From Nanobdellati archaeon (GTDB lineage Archaea > EX4484-52 > GLR71), in contig JAHYJO010000001.1 in NCBI GenBank assembly GCA_019429125.1, forward strand, positions 90,065 through 154,064: DNA of 64,000 bases, written 5' to 3'. The position numbers were made by a program, and so were the translations under genes. Below, one piece after another: positions 8,580 to 18,181 of this stretch. Numbering within the stretch: position 1 is the first letter of the stretch; every line of letters starts with the position of its first letter. The notes under the pieces were generated by a model. The model saw nothing but the letters and a program-made list of their open reading frames with translations. It did no database searches and was not told where the DNA came from.

Positions 8580-10727
8580 ATGCAATTAAGAAAAATCGGA
8601 ACAGCACTTGTTGGTGCTGTATTGACGAGCGCAACTCTAATGGGTGGCGCTTTGGCTGCTGATTTGGGAACTTTCCCTGCACCATTCGCAACTGATAATG
8701 GAATTCAATCCACTATTGTTGTCGGATCAAGTGGATCAGTACAAGATGTTATAGGCGCAATAAACATTGGCGCAGCTCTAGCACAGGTTGGCGGTACAGT
8801 CGCTGGCGGTGTAGGTGCAACTACAACAGCTACAGGAGTAAAGACAGATGATTTAAAACTTAATGAAGCTGTAAATGTTTTAGGTACAACTCTTAAAGGC
8901 AATAAAATCGCAGGTCTTATTGATACAAAAATAACTTTTGATGATGGAACAAAATCAAGAAATTATGATGTTCATGAAGAGATAGGTCTAACACCAACTC
9001 TTAAGGTTCTTTCCAGTGTTGATGATGCTGATTTTGGAGCAGAGATTGTACTTGCAACTATAAATAAACCAGCTGTAACATACACATATGTTTTTGAAAA
9101 GGATTCAAACATGGATATTTCTAAAATAACAGCTACAAATCCACTTGAAGTTACAATACTTGGTAAGAGACTTAAAATAACTAACGTTGATAATGCATCT
9201 AATTCAATAACAGTACAAGAAGGTATGGAAGTTGCAATGGGTATGGATACTAAAGTAGAAATTGATGGCAAAGTGCTTGAAGTTACTGCAATAGGTCAGG
9301 GTACTGCTGCATTCAAAGTTGGTGTACATACGGCATTTATTAACTATAATTCCGAGTCTCCTGTAACTAAAGAAATTGGAACATCCGGTATTAAAGTAAC
9401 ACTTGATAACCTTCTTTATACAGATGATGCAGGTTCAAGACAGGTTCTTGTAACTGCTGGAACATCAACAACTGATACAATAACTGATGGTGATCCAATG
9501 ACTATGTTTGGTGAAGTTGATGATTCAACTGATGCTGTATGGCTTTGGTCTATAGAGGCTTCAGAGACTCCTGGTGAGGAGCTCAGAATTGGTGCTAAAC
9601 ATAACCAGAAATATGATGAACTTGATGAAGATGTAATAACTCTTGGCAACAAACTATCATTCCCTAATGACTATGCTGCTATATCTCTTGATGCATTAAC
9701 TGTTTCCGATTTTGGTAGATATGAACTATATTTTGAAACGGTTGACTTTACTGTTGGTCCAGATGAACAATCTATTACTACAATTGAAAATGTAAATGTT
9801 ATAACTTTGCGTGCAATTGATGGAAACGATGATGGATTTAAAGTCAGTGTACCAGGTAGTATTGATGAAGATGCAGATATTGTTTATATCGGTTTGAAGG
9901 ATACTACTAATGGTGGTCTTATATATGGGTTTAAAAACTCAAATAATAAGAACCAGATTGCATCATACGGTGAGGAATCTGCTGCTGAGTTTAACTTGAC
10001 TTTTGAAGATACAGTTATGGCTGTTGCAGGTGATAATGAAACAAATCAGGTTACTATTACTGATGCAAACAATGACATAATAGCTCTTAATGTAAGTGCT
10101 ACATGGAATTCATTACAAAAGAAAACTGATGCAGAGGCTGATGATGTTGTTATTGCAACTAAATCTAAGGGTACAGAAGAAAATGATGTAAGAATGACTT
10201 ACGGAACTCTTATTTTGGCACCTAAAGCAAATGCAGAGAAGGATAAAGTAATCTTCGAAGTACCTGCTGAAGTTCTTAAAGTAACTGTAACTGTTAGTGG
10301 ACCTGGTTCATCTGTAACTACTGTTGCTGGTGTTGCTGGTGGATACACTCCTGCTGCACTTCCTGCTACAGGTATTGCAAAGCTTGACAGTGATGCTGAA
10401 GCTGCAAAGACTGGTAACTTAATCCTAGTTGGTGGTCCTGCTGTAAACAGTATTGTTGCTGAACTTGCTGCTGCTGGTAAGACTCGAACTACTGCTCAGT
10501 GGAGAACTGAAACTGATGGTGTAAGAGATTATAAAGACAGTGCTCTTATACAGGCAGTTGACAGTGCATTCACAAACGGTAAAACAGCTCTTGTAGTTGC
10601 TGGTTATGGTGCTGATGACACAGGTAACGCTGCATACGTTCTACAGAACTATGCTAAGTTCGCTGATCAGCTTGCTGGTAAGTCTGAAGTAACTGTTACA
10701 GGTACAACAACTGATGCTGTACAGTAA
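8580..10727 (+). CDS. S-layer protein
   Basis: Signal peptide MQLRKIGTALVGAVLTSATLMGGALAA; C-terminal NLILVGGPAVNSIVAEL ... KTALVVAGYGADDTGNAAYVLQNY; TATA-like ttatatata at about 8471 and strong terminator. Confidence 0.9.
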   Translation: MQLRKIGTALVGAVLTSATLMGGALAADLGTFPAPFATDNGIQSTIVVGSSGSVQDVIGAINIGAALAQVGGTVAGGVGATTTATGVKTDDLKLNEAVNVLGTTLKGNKIAGLIDTKITFDDGTKSRNYDVHEEIGLTPTLKVLSSVDDADFGAEIVLATINKPAVTYTYVFEKDSNMDISKITATNPLEVTILGKRLKITNVDNASNSITVQEGMEVAMGMDTKVEIDGKVLEVTAIGQGTAAFKVGVHTAFINYNSESPVTKEIGTSGIKVTLDNLLYTDDAGSRQVLVTAGTSTTDTITDGDPMTMFGEVDDSTDAVWLWSIEASETPGEELRIGAKHNQKYDELDEDVITLGNKLSFPNDYAAISLDALTVSDFGRYELYFETVDFTVGPDEQSITTIENVNVITLRAIDGNDDGFKVSVPGSIDEDADIVYIGLKDTTNGGLIYGFKNSNNKNQIASYGEESAAEFNLTFEDTVMAVAGDNETNQVTITDANNDIIALNVSATWNSLQKKTDAEADDVVIATKSKGTEENDVRMTYGTLILAPKANAEKDKVIFEVPAEVLKVTVTVSGPGSSVTTVAGVAGGYTPAALPATGIAKLDSDAEAAKTGNLILVGGPAVNSIVAELAAAGKTRTTAQWRTETDGVRDYKDSALIQAVDSAFTNGKTALVVAGYGADDTGNAAYVLQNYAKFADQLAGKSEVTVTGTTTDAVQ

Positions 10728-10738
10728 ATTGTTTGAAT

Positions 10739-10775
10739 GAGGAGCTTTATGCTCCTCTTTTTCTTTTCTTTTTTA
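10739..10775 (+). terminator. Hairpin plus U-rich terminator of the S-layer gene
   Basis: GAGGAGC-TTTAT-GCTCCTC followed by TTTTTCTTTTCTTTTTT. Confidence 0.85.
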
Positions 10776-10872
10776 ATGTTGATTATTTGTTCTTGAAAAT
10801 TTTATTTTTTGTGTGGTATGAGTATTTTTATAAGTATTAGGATTCCTTATTCTCTAAAAAATGTGGATATTT

Positions 10873-11182
10873 ATGATTACATCGACTAAAATATTGATTG
10901 CTGAATAAGTATCAACAGATTTAGCTTTAAGAAATTCCGCAGATAGATTCTTTGATTTTATTGATTCAATTAAACAAGATAATATAATTATTGATTTTAA
11001 AACGGTTGAATTTATATCTCAATCGTTTGCACATCAGTATTATTTAAGAAAAAAAGTTCTAAAAAAATAATTAATGAAATAAATATGTCATTAAATATAA
11101 AAAAATGTTTAAAATTGTTTCAGAACAAAAACAAAAAAAGCAAGTAATTACTATGAATGCATCTGATGCGATAAGTATTTGA
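10873..11182 (+). pseudogene. STAS-like DUF4325 protein with in-frame stop and 1-nt frameshift
   Basis: MITSTKILIAE*VSTDLALRNSADRFFDFIDSIKQDNIIIDFKTVEFISQSFAHQYYLRKKVLKK[frameshift in A-tract]IINEINMSLNIKKMFKIVSEQKQKKQVITMNASDAISI*. Confidence 0.7.
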
Positions 11183-11261
11183 GAAAGTTAGTTGGTTTTT
11201 TAGTGATTGGTGTTGTAGTAATTAATTATATTATACTTTTGTATATTTTATTTTTCCAATA

Positions 11262-11300
11262 TGTCTGCATATAATTTAATGATTACTTTTTGTGATGTGT
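11262..11300 (-). promoter_or_regulatory. Degenerate copy of the shared promoter element
   Basis: tctgcatataatttaatgattactttttgtgatgtgt versus cctgtatataatttagtgaccacttttggtggtgtat. Confidence 0.45.
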
Positions 11301-11645
11301 CTATGATGTTTTTTCAATAACTTCCCAATGTCCACCTTTATCAGGACCTATGCGTTTAAGCCGACCTTTTTCTTTTAGCTTCTTGATGTTTTCTTTTATC
11401 TTTCTTTGAGAAATATCCATCAATTCAGATAATTCATTTGCTGAAATACCAGCATCTTTAAGTATAAATTTTATAATATTCTTTTGATTTTTGGTTAATT
11501 TTTCTCCGACCTTTTCAGTGACCTTTTCTCCGACCTTACCATTCAATATTGAAAGATTTTTTCGTTTAAAAACAGCCACAAACGTACCAAATACATCTTT
11601 AAATTCAGTTTCGGGCTCTTTGAATGTTTTTGTTTCTAAATACAT
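11301..11645 (-). CDS. C-terminal (wHTH) portion of an AlbA_2-type DNA-binding protein, N-truncated remnant
   Basis: EPETEFKDVFGTFVAVFKRK...GEKVTEKVGEKLTKNQKNIIKFILKDAGISANELSELMDISQRKIKENIKKLKEKGRLKRIGPDKGGHWEV. Confidence 0.65.
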   Translation of the reverse strand: MYLETKTFKEPETEFKDVFGTFVAVFKRKNLSILNGKVGEKVTEKVGEKLTKNQKNIIKFILKDAGISANELSELMDISQRKIKENIKKLKEKGRLKRIGPDKGGHWEVIEKTS

Positions 11646-11651
11646 AATTGG

Positions 11652-11709
11652 GTTTGTTCAACTTGCCTGTATATAATTTAGTGACCACTTTTGGTGGTGT
11701 ATTTAGGGA
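11652..11709 (-). repeat. 58-bp perfect direct repeat (operator + TATA), copy A
   Basis: gtttgttcaacttgcctgtatataatttagtgaccacttttggtggtgtatttaggga, identical to 12904-12961; RC holds ACCAC-CAAAA-GTGGT and AATTATATA. Confidence 0.9.
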
Positions 11710-11737
11710 GTTTTACTTAGTTATGTATTTTTTGAGA

Positions 11738-12253
11738 CTAAATTTTGCTATTAATTATTTCTTTGACTTTTGATACAAACATTACTGTATTGATTCTTAA
11801 TTGTTCTATCTCATCATTATCAAATAGTATGTTTGCGGAATATGATGCAAGTTCTCGTTTGTTTTTTGAGTCTACATAGAATAAGATGTCTTTATAATTA
11901 AGAAAAAGTGAGATTAATTCTATATCGTTTCTTGTTAATTCTTTACTGTAAAATTCTTTAATTAGGATACAGAGTGTTGCAAGGTGACTTTTTGAAGAAT
12001 AGCCTTTACTTAATATTAATGCCAATGCAGCATGGTAACAGGCATAATAACATCCGGTTATTGCCCAGTCTGGATAATTCAACTGTATTGCATCTTTTAT
12101 GAAATTGAGATTATGTTTGGCTTTTTGGAAATGACCTTTTATTTCTCCTTTTGATGATTCTTTTTTAATTATTTTTTTATGTATAAAATTTTCTATTCTT
12201 TTTTCAACTAAATGTGGATTATTAAGCATATTATTTAATTCGTAGATATTCAT
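11738..12253 (-). CDS. HEPN (UPF0332-like) domain protein
   Basis: AKHNLNFIKDAIQLNYPDWAITGCYYACYHAALALILSKGYSSKSHLATLCILIKEFY; overlaps upstream MNT gene. Confidence 0.8.
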   Translation of the reverse strand: MNIYELNNMLNNPHLVEKRIENFIHKKIIKKESSKGEIKGHFQKAKHNLNFIKDAIQLNYPDWAITGCYYACYHAALALILSKGYSSKSHLATLCILIKEFYSKELTRNDIELISLFLNYKDILFYVDSKNKRELASYSANILFDNDEIEQLRINTVMFVSKVKEIINSKI

Positions 12254-12845
12254 CGTAAATGCACGTATAATAGTATATATGGTTGGTTAACGGATAACCT
12301 GTCTCAATTGCAGATTGAATGACTGGTTCTTCTTTAATTTTAATTTCTTTTTTGAATTTTGGAAGTGTGATCTGAAAATCATTTATTTTCATAGATGTTT
12401 GTGTCTCAACATAGTTTTTTGCATTTGTTGTATCTATTTTTTTATTTGATATGAGCAAAATATCTATATCGGATTCTTTTGTATAATTATTTTTTGCAGT
12501 TGATCCGAAAAGGAACATGATTATCGGTTTTTCGTCTAAGGTGTCTATAAATATGTTAATTGCGTCTTTTCTGAGAGTATTTAATTGTTGCATTTTTTCT
12601 GTGTCAAAACAGGTAAATAATGCATATGTCTCTTTTGTTTTTTTTATTTTGTATCTTTTCATATTCCCTTCTTTTTCAGAACTTAAGATTCTTGAGAGTT
12701 CAAGTTTATTTAGGAATCTGTATGCACTGTTTTCATTAAGTTCTGTTTTTCTGGCAAGTTCTCTAAGGTGAATACATTGATTCTTATTTTCATAGAAGAA
12801 TCTAAGGATTCTTTCAATTCCCGGAGTTATAATATTGTTTAACAT
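12231..12845 (-). CDS. MNT-type nucleotidyltransferase with N-terminal winged HTH
   Basis: GSTAKNNYTKESDIDILL (GSx10DxD) after an HTH; paired with HEPN gene. Confidence 0.85.
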   Translation of the reverse strand: MLNNIITPGIERILRFFYENKNQCIHLRELARKTELNENSAYRFLNKLELSRILSSEKEGNMKRYKIKKTKETYALFTCFDTEKMQQLNTLRKDAINIFIDTLDEKPIIMFLFGSTAKNNYTKESDIDILLISNKKIDTTNAKNYVETQTSMKINDFQITLPKFKKEIKIKEEPVIQSAIETGYPLTNHIYYYTCIYDEYLRIK

Positions 12846-12903
12846 ATTTCAACAATTGTTTAATTGTTTTAAACAGTTATATGTTTGTTGGTTATATCAA
12901 TAT

Positions 12904-12961
12904 GTTTGTTCAACTTGCCTGTATATAATTTAGTGACCACTTTTGGTGGTGTATTTAGGGA
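12904..12961 (-). repeat. 58-bp perfect direct repeat (operator + TATA), copy B
   Basis: Identical to 11652-11709; upstream of the MNT gene. Confidence 0.9.
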
Positions 12962-13004
12962 AATGTCTTTTAATATTTAAAATTATACATACCTTATCTA
13001 TTTT

Positions 13005-14144
13005 ATGGATAAAATAAAGGCAAAATTGAAGCAGATGCCATCTGATTTTGTTGTGAAAGAGATATTACCTGATAAGCGCATTCTTGATATTAATACCCAA
13101 TTTGATTATCCAAATGAGGGAAATACTTTACATTGTATACTTAAAAAAGAGGATTTTGATCAGTTCCGCGCTGTAGGCATCATTGCATCTGAATTGGGAA
13201 TTGCTTCAAAAGATGTTGCTATATGTGGAACAAAGGATAAGATAGCGCATACAACACAGAGAGTGTCTATTAAAGGGTGTAAGAGTGTTGATATAGATAA
13301 ACTTGTGTTGGGCGACATAAGTATTAAATATCTTGGCAGAGGGCCTGAATTGCGCATTGGTGAGCTTTACGGCAATCACTTTGAGATTGTTTTGAGAGGC
13401 ATTGATATAGATAAAGAGGAACTCTCAAAATATCTTCAAAAAATAAAAGACAATCCTAAATTTCCCAATCATTTCGGTGAGCAGAGGTTTGGGTCTATAA
13501 GACCTATATCACACATTGTAGGAAAACATGTAATTCTTGGTGATTTTAAGGGTGCTGTGCTTGATTATATCTGTCTTTGCTTTCCTCGGGAGTCTGAAAT
13601 GATACAAAAAGCCAGAATTAAGGCAAAGAGTGACATTAAGGCTGCTCTTGAACTGTTTCCTAAGTCTTCATATTATGAGCGGGTGATGATGTCTCATCTG
13701 ATTGAGAAACCAGAGGATTATCGTGGTGCCTTTTTTAGGTTGCCACCCAATCTTCAGAAACTTATGGTGCACGCTTATCAGTCATATCTTTTTAATAGGA
13801 TTTTAGATAAAGTAATAGCTTCAGGTTTTGGTAATCGTATGCTTGAGATACCTCTGTTCGGGTTTGGGATGAACATACCAAAAGATCCTAAATTAGTTGC
13901 TATAATGCGCGAGGTCCTTAAGGCAGAGAATATTAGTCTTGGTAATTTTAGGGATGATTCTTCAAGACAATTGGGGTCAAAAGGTGGTCGCAGAAAGGCA
14001 TTTCAGACTGCAGAACAATTTAAGGTTGTAGAAATCGGTGACGATGAACTTAATTTAGGAAAAATAAAATGTAAAATATCTTTCTCGCTTCGTAAAGGGA
14101 CATATGCAACTGTTTTTTTAGGTAATAATTTTGACTTGTCTTGA
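13005..14144 (+). CDS. truD: tRNA pseudouridine(13) synthase TruD
   Basis: GTKDKIAHTTQRVSI and PNHFGEQRFGS motifs. Confidence 0.95.
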   Translation: MDKIKAKLKQMPSDFVVKEILPDKRILDINTQFDYPNEGNTLHCILKKEDFDQFRAVGIIASELGIASKDVAICGTKDKIAHTTQRVSIKGCKSVDIDKLVLGDISIKYLGRGPELRIGELYGNHFEIVLRGIDIDKEELSKYLQKIKDNPKFPNHFGEQRFGSIRPISHIVGKHVILGDFKGAVLDYICLCFPRESEMIQKARIKAKSDIKAALELFPKSSYYERVMMSHLIEKPEDYRGAFFRLPPNLQKLMVHAYQSYLFNRILDKVIASGFGNRMLEIPLFGFGMNIPKDPKLVAIMREVLKAENISLGNFRDDSSRQLGSKGGRRKAFQTAEQFKVVEIGDDELNLGKIKCKISFSLRKGTYATVFLGNNFDLS

Positions 14145-14147
14145 AAT

Positions 14148-14582
14148 TTATTTGTTTGCTCTAATTATCCATGCTGTATATGTTTCATTGTTGCCTAAAT
14201 CACAGTCACATCTGCAGTGTTTTTCGGTATTTGCATCTATGAACGGGTCAAGGTCAGTCGGTTTTTCTGATGGGTAGCATGAACAGTCATAGTTTAAGTC
14301 AGGGTGGTTTTGTATTGCAAGACATTGTTCTTTTGCAAAACTATTGTTGTAGCTTGTAAACATTATCCAGCCAGTACCAAGTATAAGTATAATAAATATC
14401 GTAATGACTATGGTTTTTGTAAAGTCTTTTTTTGGTATTTCGTCTTTTTGAGAAGTCTTGTTTTTTGTATCTGTCTCTTTAGTCTCAATTACTTTTTTAT
14501 TGATATCTTTTTTTTGAGTATTTTTAAGTTTATTATCATTATCTTCAATTTCTTTTTCGGTGGTATCTTTTTCCCCCATCAT
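14148..14582 (-). CDS. Hypothetical single-pass membrane protein with Cys-rich C-terminus
   Basis: Lys/Glu-rich N-terminus, TM IVITIFIILILGTGWIMF, CxCxC tail. Confidence 0.55.
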   Translation of the reverse strand: MMGEKDTTEKEIEDNDNKLKNTQKKDINKKVIETKETDTKNKTSQKDEIPKKDFTKTIVITIFIILILGTGWIMFTSYNNSFAKEQCLAIQNHPDLNYDCSCYPSEKPTDLDPFIDANTEKHCRCDCDLGNNETYTAWIIRANK

Positions 14583-14620
14583 GTATCACATAAAATATTG
14601 TAAGTATATAAGTATTTGGT

Positions 14621-15322
14621 TTATTGGTATATATTAAAGATGGTCTCAAGTTCGTCTTTTTCGACAAAACCTTTTCTTATAGTGTCAAAATTGATTATCA
14701 TTGCTGGTAAATTATCTATATCTATATTGTAGCTATTACGTATTGTGCTTATCAATGGGTCTTTATCATATTCACCGTCTATTGATAGAACTACAAGTTT
14801 TCCGTGTTTTTTGTATCCGTTTTCTTGTTTTGTGTCATCATTGTATTTTTTTACAAATTCGTCAAGTATGTATCCTTGTATTTCTGAAGTTTTATCATCT
14901 ATCTTGTAAAAATACAGTATAGGTGTATACTCATCTTTGCATGAATCCTGATAGTTGTGTATATGATTATAAAATTTTATTTCCATCAGGAAATATCTGC
15001 GTTTCAGGTATTCAAATTCTGTTTTTTTGAAATCAGATGCACTACCGTATCGTTGCAGTTCACGGCCAGTCTCGCCAAGGTCTTTACTTATCATTTCTAT
15101 TCTAGGGGTTAGTATCTTACAATCTATGTTTCCTATGTTTTCTAAAAATATCCATTCTATATTATAGCTTTCACTGTTTAGTTCATTGTCTTTTATTATG
15201 TTTAATACTTCATTAGTCCTGTAATTGTCAAGAACCCAACCTATCATGATACCGCTTGTGAAGATGACTATTGCTGCTATAAGGCTTGTTATAAATATGT
15301 GTTTTATGTATTGTTCTTTCAT
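14621..15322 (-). CDS. Hypothetical membrane-anchored protein
   Basis: N-terminal TM segment; weak thioredoxin-like look near C-terminus. Confidence 0.55.
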   Translation of the reverse strand: MKEQYIKHIFITSLIAAIVIFTSGIMIGWVLDNYRTNEVLNIIKDNELNSESYNIEWIFLENIGNIDCKILTPRIEMISKDLGETGRELQRYGSASDFKKTEFEYLKRRYFLMEIKFYNHIHNYQDSCKDEYTPILYFYKIDDKTSEIQGYILDEFVKKYNDDTKQENGYKKHGKLVVLSIDGEYDKDPLISTIRNSYNIDIDNLPAMIINFDTIRKGFVEKDELETIFNIYQ

Positions 15323-15378
15323 TTAAAGTCCTCTGTTTTTGATTATGATATTAATTTCATCAGATATATTTAAAAATG

Positions 15379-16626
15379 CTACCATACTCGTTTTGATTTG
15401 CGTAATTCAAGAATTAAGGAACATATCCAGCTTAGAGTTACAATCCATGAATATACGGTGAGGAATAGTAAAAATGCTATTATAGATTTAGGGGATAAAT
15501 CTATTTTATTTTCTATAAGTTTGTGTGCTTTATACATCATGTATAATCCAATTGCTGTTATTATTAATAGTGGTATTGTTATCTTAAAATTTATGGTCAA
15601 TAATGTTTGTTTTATTGTGAGTATATCTATTAGATTAAGTATTGAGGTCTCTGCAATTATTGTTCGTTGATATATGTATTTTAACCAAGTAAATATGCCA
15701 TTAAAGACAATTGTTGTGGTTAAGAATACTATAAATATTCCTAGTATATTAAGGGGTAGCATGAATAGTCCTAAGAGCCCGAATTCTTTGTTTAAATGCA
15801 TGTGTTTGTATTTTCGTGCATTATATATGTAACCTCTAAACCATCTGATTCTTTGACGCATCAATGCTTTAAACGTGTCTGGTGCATTCGTGTGTGTTAT
15901 GCTTCTAATCTCAAATGCGATGTGTTTATGTTTGTTGTGGAGGCGTAATGCAATTTCTAGGTCTTCAGTTATGTTGTCAGCTTCATCAAAATAACCTTCA
16001 GTTTTGAGGTCTTCTGTCCTGTATACACTTAAGACACCAGGGGTTACGTACATACAGTTTATGAATGAATATAATGTTCTAAATATTGCTGCATACATGT
16101 ATTCAAATACTTGAATTTTTTCAATAATTTTTTTGTGATTTCTAATTAATATACTGCTTGAGCAACCTGATATTTCTTTCTTTCTGAAATGTTGGACAAG
16201 GCGTATTACTGATTCTTTTTCGATGTATGAATCAGCATCTACACAGGCGAACAATTCTTTTTTTGATCTTTTTAGTGCAACATTTAATGCATGGCCTTTG
16301 CCATGATTTTTTGTGCTTATGACTATTACGCCTTCTTTTTTGTATTTTTTTGCGATTTTTGCAGTGTTGTCTTTTGAGCCGTCATCTATTACAAATATTT
16401 CGTATCTGTCTTTGGGATAGTCTATATTTAATATTGATTCTATTGTTTTTGCTATTGTAGTCTCTTCATTATAGGCTGGGATTGTGAAAGTTATTGAGGG
16501 GTAATAGCCTTTTTTAGGTTTAATACTTTCTTCAATCTCTTTTTTACTTAGAAAAAGTAGATTTATCCAGATGATTGAAATGTATAATCCTATGAATGAA
16601 ATTATGAGCATGACGTATTCAAGCAT
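15379..16626 (-). CDS. Family 2 glycosyltransferase (membrane)
   Basis: SITFTIPAYNEETTIAKTIESILN, DDGSKDNT, DADSYI, RQRIRWFRGY, C-terminal TMs. Confidence 0.9.
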   Translation of the reverse strand: MLEYVMLIISFIGLYISIIWINLLFLSKKEIEESIKPKKGYYPSITFTIPAYNEETTIAKTIESILNIDYPKDRYEIFVIDDGSKDNTAKIAKKYKKEGVIVISTKNHGKGHALNVALKRSKKELFACVDADSYIEKESVIRLVQHFRKKEISGCSSSILIRNHKKIIEKIQVFEYMYAAIFRTLYSFINCMYVTPGVLSVYRTEDLKTEGYFDEADNITEDLEIALRLHNKHKHIAFEIRSITHTNAPDTFKALMRQRIRWFRGYIYNARKYKHMHLNKEFGLLGLFMLPLNILGIFIVFLTTTIVFNGIFTWLKYIYQRTIIAETSILNLIDILTIKQTLLTINFKITIPLLIITAIGLYMMYKAHKLIENKIDLSPKSIIAFLLFLTVYSWIVTLSWICSLILELRKSKRVW

Positions 16627-16644
16627 ATTGGTTCACTTTTGTTT

Positions 16645-16983
16645 TCAATAAAGTTTTAGATAGCCTGTTATCTTGTCTATCTTTTCATCAGTATCAGGGC
16701 CTATGGCAAGTGCTGTGATTGTTCCTGATGGTACTTCTGTCTTTCCTGCATCGCGTATCAGTGCGGGTTTCATCTTTTCTGCGTTTGCTTTGTTGAATAG
16801 GTCTATAATATCTTTTTCGCTATCTATTTTTAGGACTACTTTTTTTTGGCCTTGCATTTCCCATATATTTTTGTTTTCTGCTGGTGCTTTCTTGTAGGCT
16901 TCAAGGGATGCGTGGCTCGCTTGGGCTGCCATCTTTCCTTTTCCCATATTCAAATCTTTTCGGATTATGATTGCTTGCTTCAT
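16645..16983 (-). CDS. pth2: Peptidyl-tRNA hydrolase Pth2
   Basis: IIRKDLNMGKGKMAAQASHASL; IRDAGKTEVPSGTITALAIGP. Confidence 0.95.
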   Translation of the reverse strand: MKQAIIIRKDLNMGKGKMAAQASHASLEAYKKAPAENKNIWEMQGQKKVVLKIDSEKDIIDLFNKANAEKMKPALIRDAGKTEVPSGTITALAIGPDTDEKIDKITGYLKLY

Positions 16984-17053
16984 AGTATTTATTTTGAAAA
17001 ACTAACTTTTTAAATGCTATGTTTATATAGTTATTTTATGTTAATTAATTGGT

Positions 17054-17851
17054 ATGGCTGGTAACTTAAGCAGTTTTATTAATGAGCAGATAGTGTATCC
17101 TCTTTTGAATGATAATCCTTATTATACACTTGGTGAAACTGTTCTTTATGGGTTGGCATTTCTTTTTTTCGTGTGGTTGGCATCAAAGTTTTTTGAGAAG
17201 ATGAAGATTGATATTGGTCTTAAGTTTTTGGTCGGTTGGTCTGGGTGGATACTTATAATGGCTGGAACACGGGTTTTAAAAGATCAAGGTGTTCTTACCT
17301 CTCTTATTTTTATTACACCTTTTAATGATGTCTTTTTTGTATCTATTGCATTTTCATTGATGTTTATTCTTAAGATTTTAGAGAAAAAAGGTGTTGTTGA
17401 CTTTTATTCTGTTTGGATGCGCTTGCCTTATGTTTTGTTTATTCCAATATTATTCTATCTGTCTTATTCAAATATTATTGGAGGGTTCTATATATTTTTT
17501 ATATTTTCGGTGTTTATGAGTTTATTGTATTTGGTGCGCAAGAAGTTTTCATATATATTGTCTTTTGAAAATATGGTTGCGATGGCATCTCATATTCTTG
17601 ATGCATCTGCTACGTTTGTTGCTATGTCTTTTTTTGGTGCTTTTGAGAAACACATAGTGCCTAATATATTTATTGGTACATTTGGCCCTATTGCCATGTT
17701 TCCTTTAAAAATAATTGTTGTTGGGTTTGTGCTTTATTATATTGATAAAGAAGTTGATAATGATTATGAAAGGCGATTTTTTAAGTTGATGATATTTTCT
17801 TTAGGGCTTGGTCCAGGGCTTCGCGGACTGATACAAGTTATGGGGTACTAA
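17054..17851 (+). CDS. DUF63 family membrane protein
   Basis: FINEQIVYPLLNDNPYYTLGETVLYGL; multiple TMs. Confidence 0.8.
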   Translation: MAGNLSSFINEQIVYPLLNDNPYYTLGETVLYGLAFLFFVWLASKFFEKMKIDIGLKFLVGWSGWILIMAGTRVLKDQGVLTSLIFITPFNDVFFVSIAFSLMFILKILEKKGVVDFYSVWMRLPYVLFIPILFYLSYSNIIGGFYIFFIFSVFMSLLYLVRKKFSYILSFENMVAMASHILDASATFVAMSFFGAFEKHIVPNIFIGTFGPIAMFPLKIIVVGFVLYYIDKEVDNDYERRFFKLMIFSLGLGPGLRGLIQVMGY

Positions 17852-17856
17852 ATACA

Positions 17857-17994
17857 GGCTTCAGAATTATGGAACTAAAGTTCCAAGCTTTTAAGTAAGC
17901 TGAAAAAGCCCGGGTATCTTTATGATACGACCTTAACAAAGGTTGACCATGTGAGCGCATTGACTTTCAGTCAACGCACATGTCTGTTTTTTTT
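17857..17994 (+). ncRNA. Candidate structured RNA (or structured 3' UTR) with strong terminator
   Basis: Hairpins GGAAC-TAAA-GTTCC, GTATC-TTTAT-GATAC, ACCTT-AACA-AAGGT, enclosing GGCTTCAG/CTGAA..AGCC, and stem CATGTG..GCG..TTGACT-TTC-AGTCAA..CGCACATG followed by T8. Confidence 0.5.
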
Positions 17995-18040
17995 GTATGT
18001 AATTAGAATATGATTTAATTCGTTAAAAATTAAAAAGTAA

Positions 18041-18113
18041 TGGGTCGAGCCAGATTTGAACTGGCGACCTTCGCCTTGTAAGGGCGACGTCATAGCCACT
18101 AGACTACCGACCC
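18041..18113 (-). tRNA. tRNA-Val (UAC)
   Basis: GGGTCGGTAGTCTAGTGGCTATGACGTCGCCCTTACAAGGCGAAGGTCGCCAGTTCAAATCTGGCTCGACCCA; loop CTTACAA. Confidence 0.95.
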
Positions 18114-18181
18114 AAAGTAGAAGTGCTAAGTATCTTTTTTTGCGACAACTTTATATGCTTTTATATTTTTGTGGGTAAATT

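Noticed and set aside
5978-11645. AlbA_2 gene split by a single insertion
   Set aside because: On the minus strand the N-terminal fragment lies downstream of the C-terminal one, so a simple insertion cannot explain the order; treated as two separate remnants.
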